Assembly (NCBI GenBank): GCA_964498065.1
Contig: CAZCFZ010000015.1
Span: 11,326 to 75,325, forward strand
Length of the DNA stretch: 64,000 bases
Direction: 5' to 3'
Source: FEN-1297 sp964498065
GTDB taxonomy: Bacteria; Bacteroidota; Ignavibacteria; Ignavibacteriales; Ignavibacteriaceae
Notes under the pieces: generated by a model
What the model saw: the letters and a program-made list of their open reading frames with translations, nothing else
Databases searched by the model: none
What the model was told of the DNA's origin: nothing
Part shown: positions 63,785 to 64,000 of the stretch, piece after piece
How the letters are laid out: every line of letters starts with the position of its first letter
Numbering within the stretch: the stretch's first letter is position 1
Translations under genes and position numbers: made by a program

Positions 63785-64000
63785 TTAAATGTGCTGAATT
63801 ATATTTAGATTTTTTAACGATTCTATAATCTTTCTACTGTTAAGATATATTAAGGATGGCGTTGTCTTTTCATATAATATTTTTTTGTCTTTACCTATCA
63901 GTACCAATTTACGCTTTGTAAGACCCAAAATATTTACCGCCTCAAACTTTTTTACAATCTCCTTTTTATCATCACTTAAAATTCTAATACTAGATTTTAT
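63785..64000 (-). CDS. C-terminal fragment of a redoxin-like protein (runs off the window)
   Basis: An open frame from the right edge to the TAA at 63787-63785 encodes 71 residues ending SLKNLNIIQHI. The pattern RILSDDKKEIVKKFEAVNI, then KLVLIGKDKKILYEK and the final helix, resembles the C-terminal half of AhpC/TSA or Bcp peroxiredoxins (sheet, helix, D-K-Gly turn). The active-site Cys would lie outside the window. It may also be another thioredoxin-fold protein. Coding is likely because the frame is open throughout with normal composition. Confidence 0.5.
   Translation of the reverse strand: MKSSIRILSDDKKEIVKKFEAVNILGLTKRKLVLIGKDKKILYEKTTPSLIYLNSRKIIESLKNLNIIQHI

Noticed and set aside
1..64000. 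CRISPR arrays, rRNA genes, insertion sequences or prophage genes
   Set aside because: No regularly spaced direct repeats, rRNA sequence, transposase or phage structural genes were found by reading the window.

Overview
The window looks like chromosomal DNA of an AT-rich, Gram-negative, aerobically respiring bacterium of the Bacteroidota/Chlorobi group, most likely an Ignavibacteria-type lineage. The evidence is a type IX secretion (T9SS) block with porU, porV and C-terminal sorting domains; an Alternative Complex III operon followed by an aa3/caa3-type oxidase; SCO proteins; YCF48 repeats on a Ser/Thr kinase; and bacterial microcompartment (BMC) shell genes, which Ignavibacteria often carry. 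The lineage is inferred from gene content; no 16S rRNA gene is present.

Layout. 1-8140 (minus strand): partial CCA-adding enzyme, AI-2E-type permease, a membrane gluzincin-like protease with a repeat region, murA, and a kinase/PP2C pair. 8490-13482 (plus strand): tRNA-Leu(UAG), trigger factor (TTG start), clpP, a strong terminator, then a VWA protein and a MoxR/ChlI-like AAA+ ATPase. 13486-18911: an unknown protein, a nested inverted-repeat element, alpha-glucan phosphorylase and an M24 peptidase. 18979-34828 (minus strand): one long respiratory cluster reading actA, a small ORF, actB, actC, an actD-actE fusion, actF, cytochrome c, two SCO genes, coxA, coxC, coxD, coxB, ctaB and a membrane cytochrome c. 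It would pass electrons from quinol through ACIII and cytochrome c to oxygen.

35302-41267: glycolate/D-lactate dehydrogenase subunits, a TSUP permease, an S41 protease and thymidylate kinase. 41410-43412: a YbbR protein and two BMC shell genes, the latter with their own promoter and terminator. 43528-50578: ruvX, rsh, a TPR-like protein, upp, a CoA-disulfide-reductase-like flavoprotein and der. 50739-63270: envelope and secretion genes, namely a DUF5683-like protein, a gluzincin/beta-propeller/barrel protein, a protease-like T9SS cargo that has lost its zinc site, porV and porU. The right end holds a decayed copy of the porU 3' end and the tail of a redoxin-like gene.

The most unusual items are the self-contained BMC pair, in which one shell protein carries a long charged tail and a small helical end domain; the T9SS pseudoprotease encoded next to porV and porU; the small ORF inside the act operon; the ActD-ActE fusion beside a second cytochrome c; the nested inverted repeat near 14.7 kb; and the porU relic near 63.6 kb. 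I saw no rRNA genes, CRISPR arrays, insertion sequences or prophage genes.
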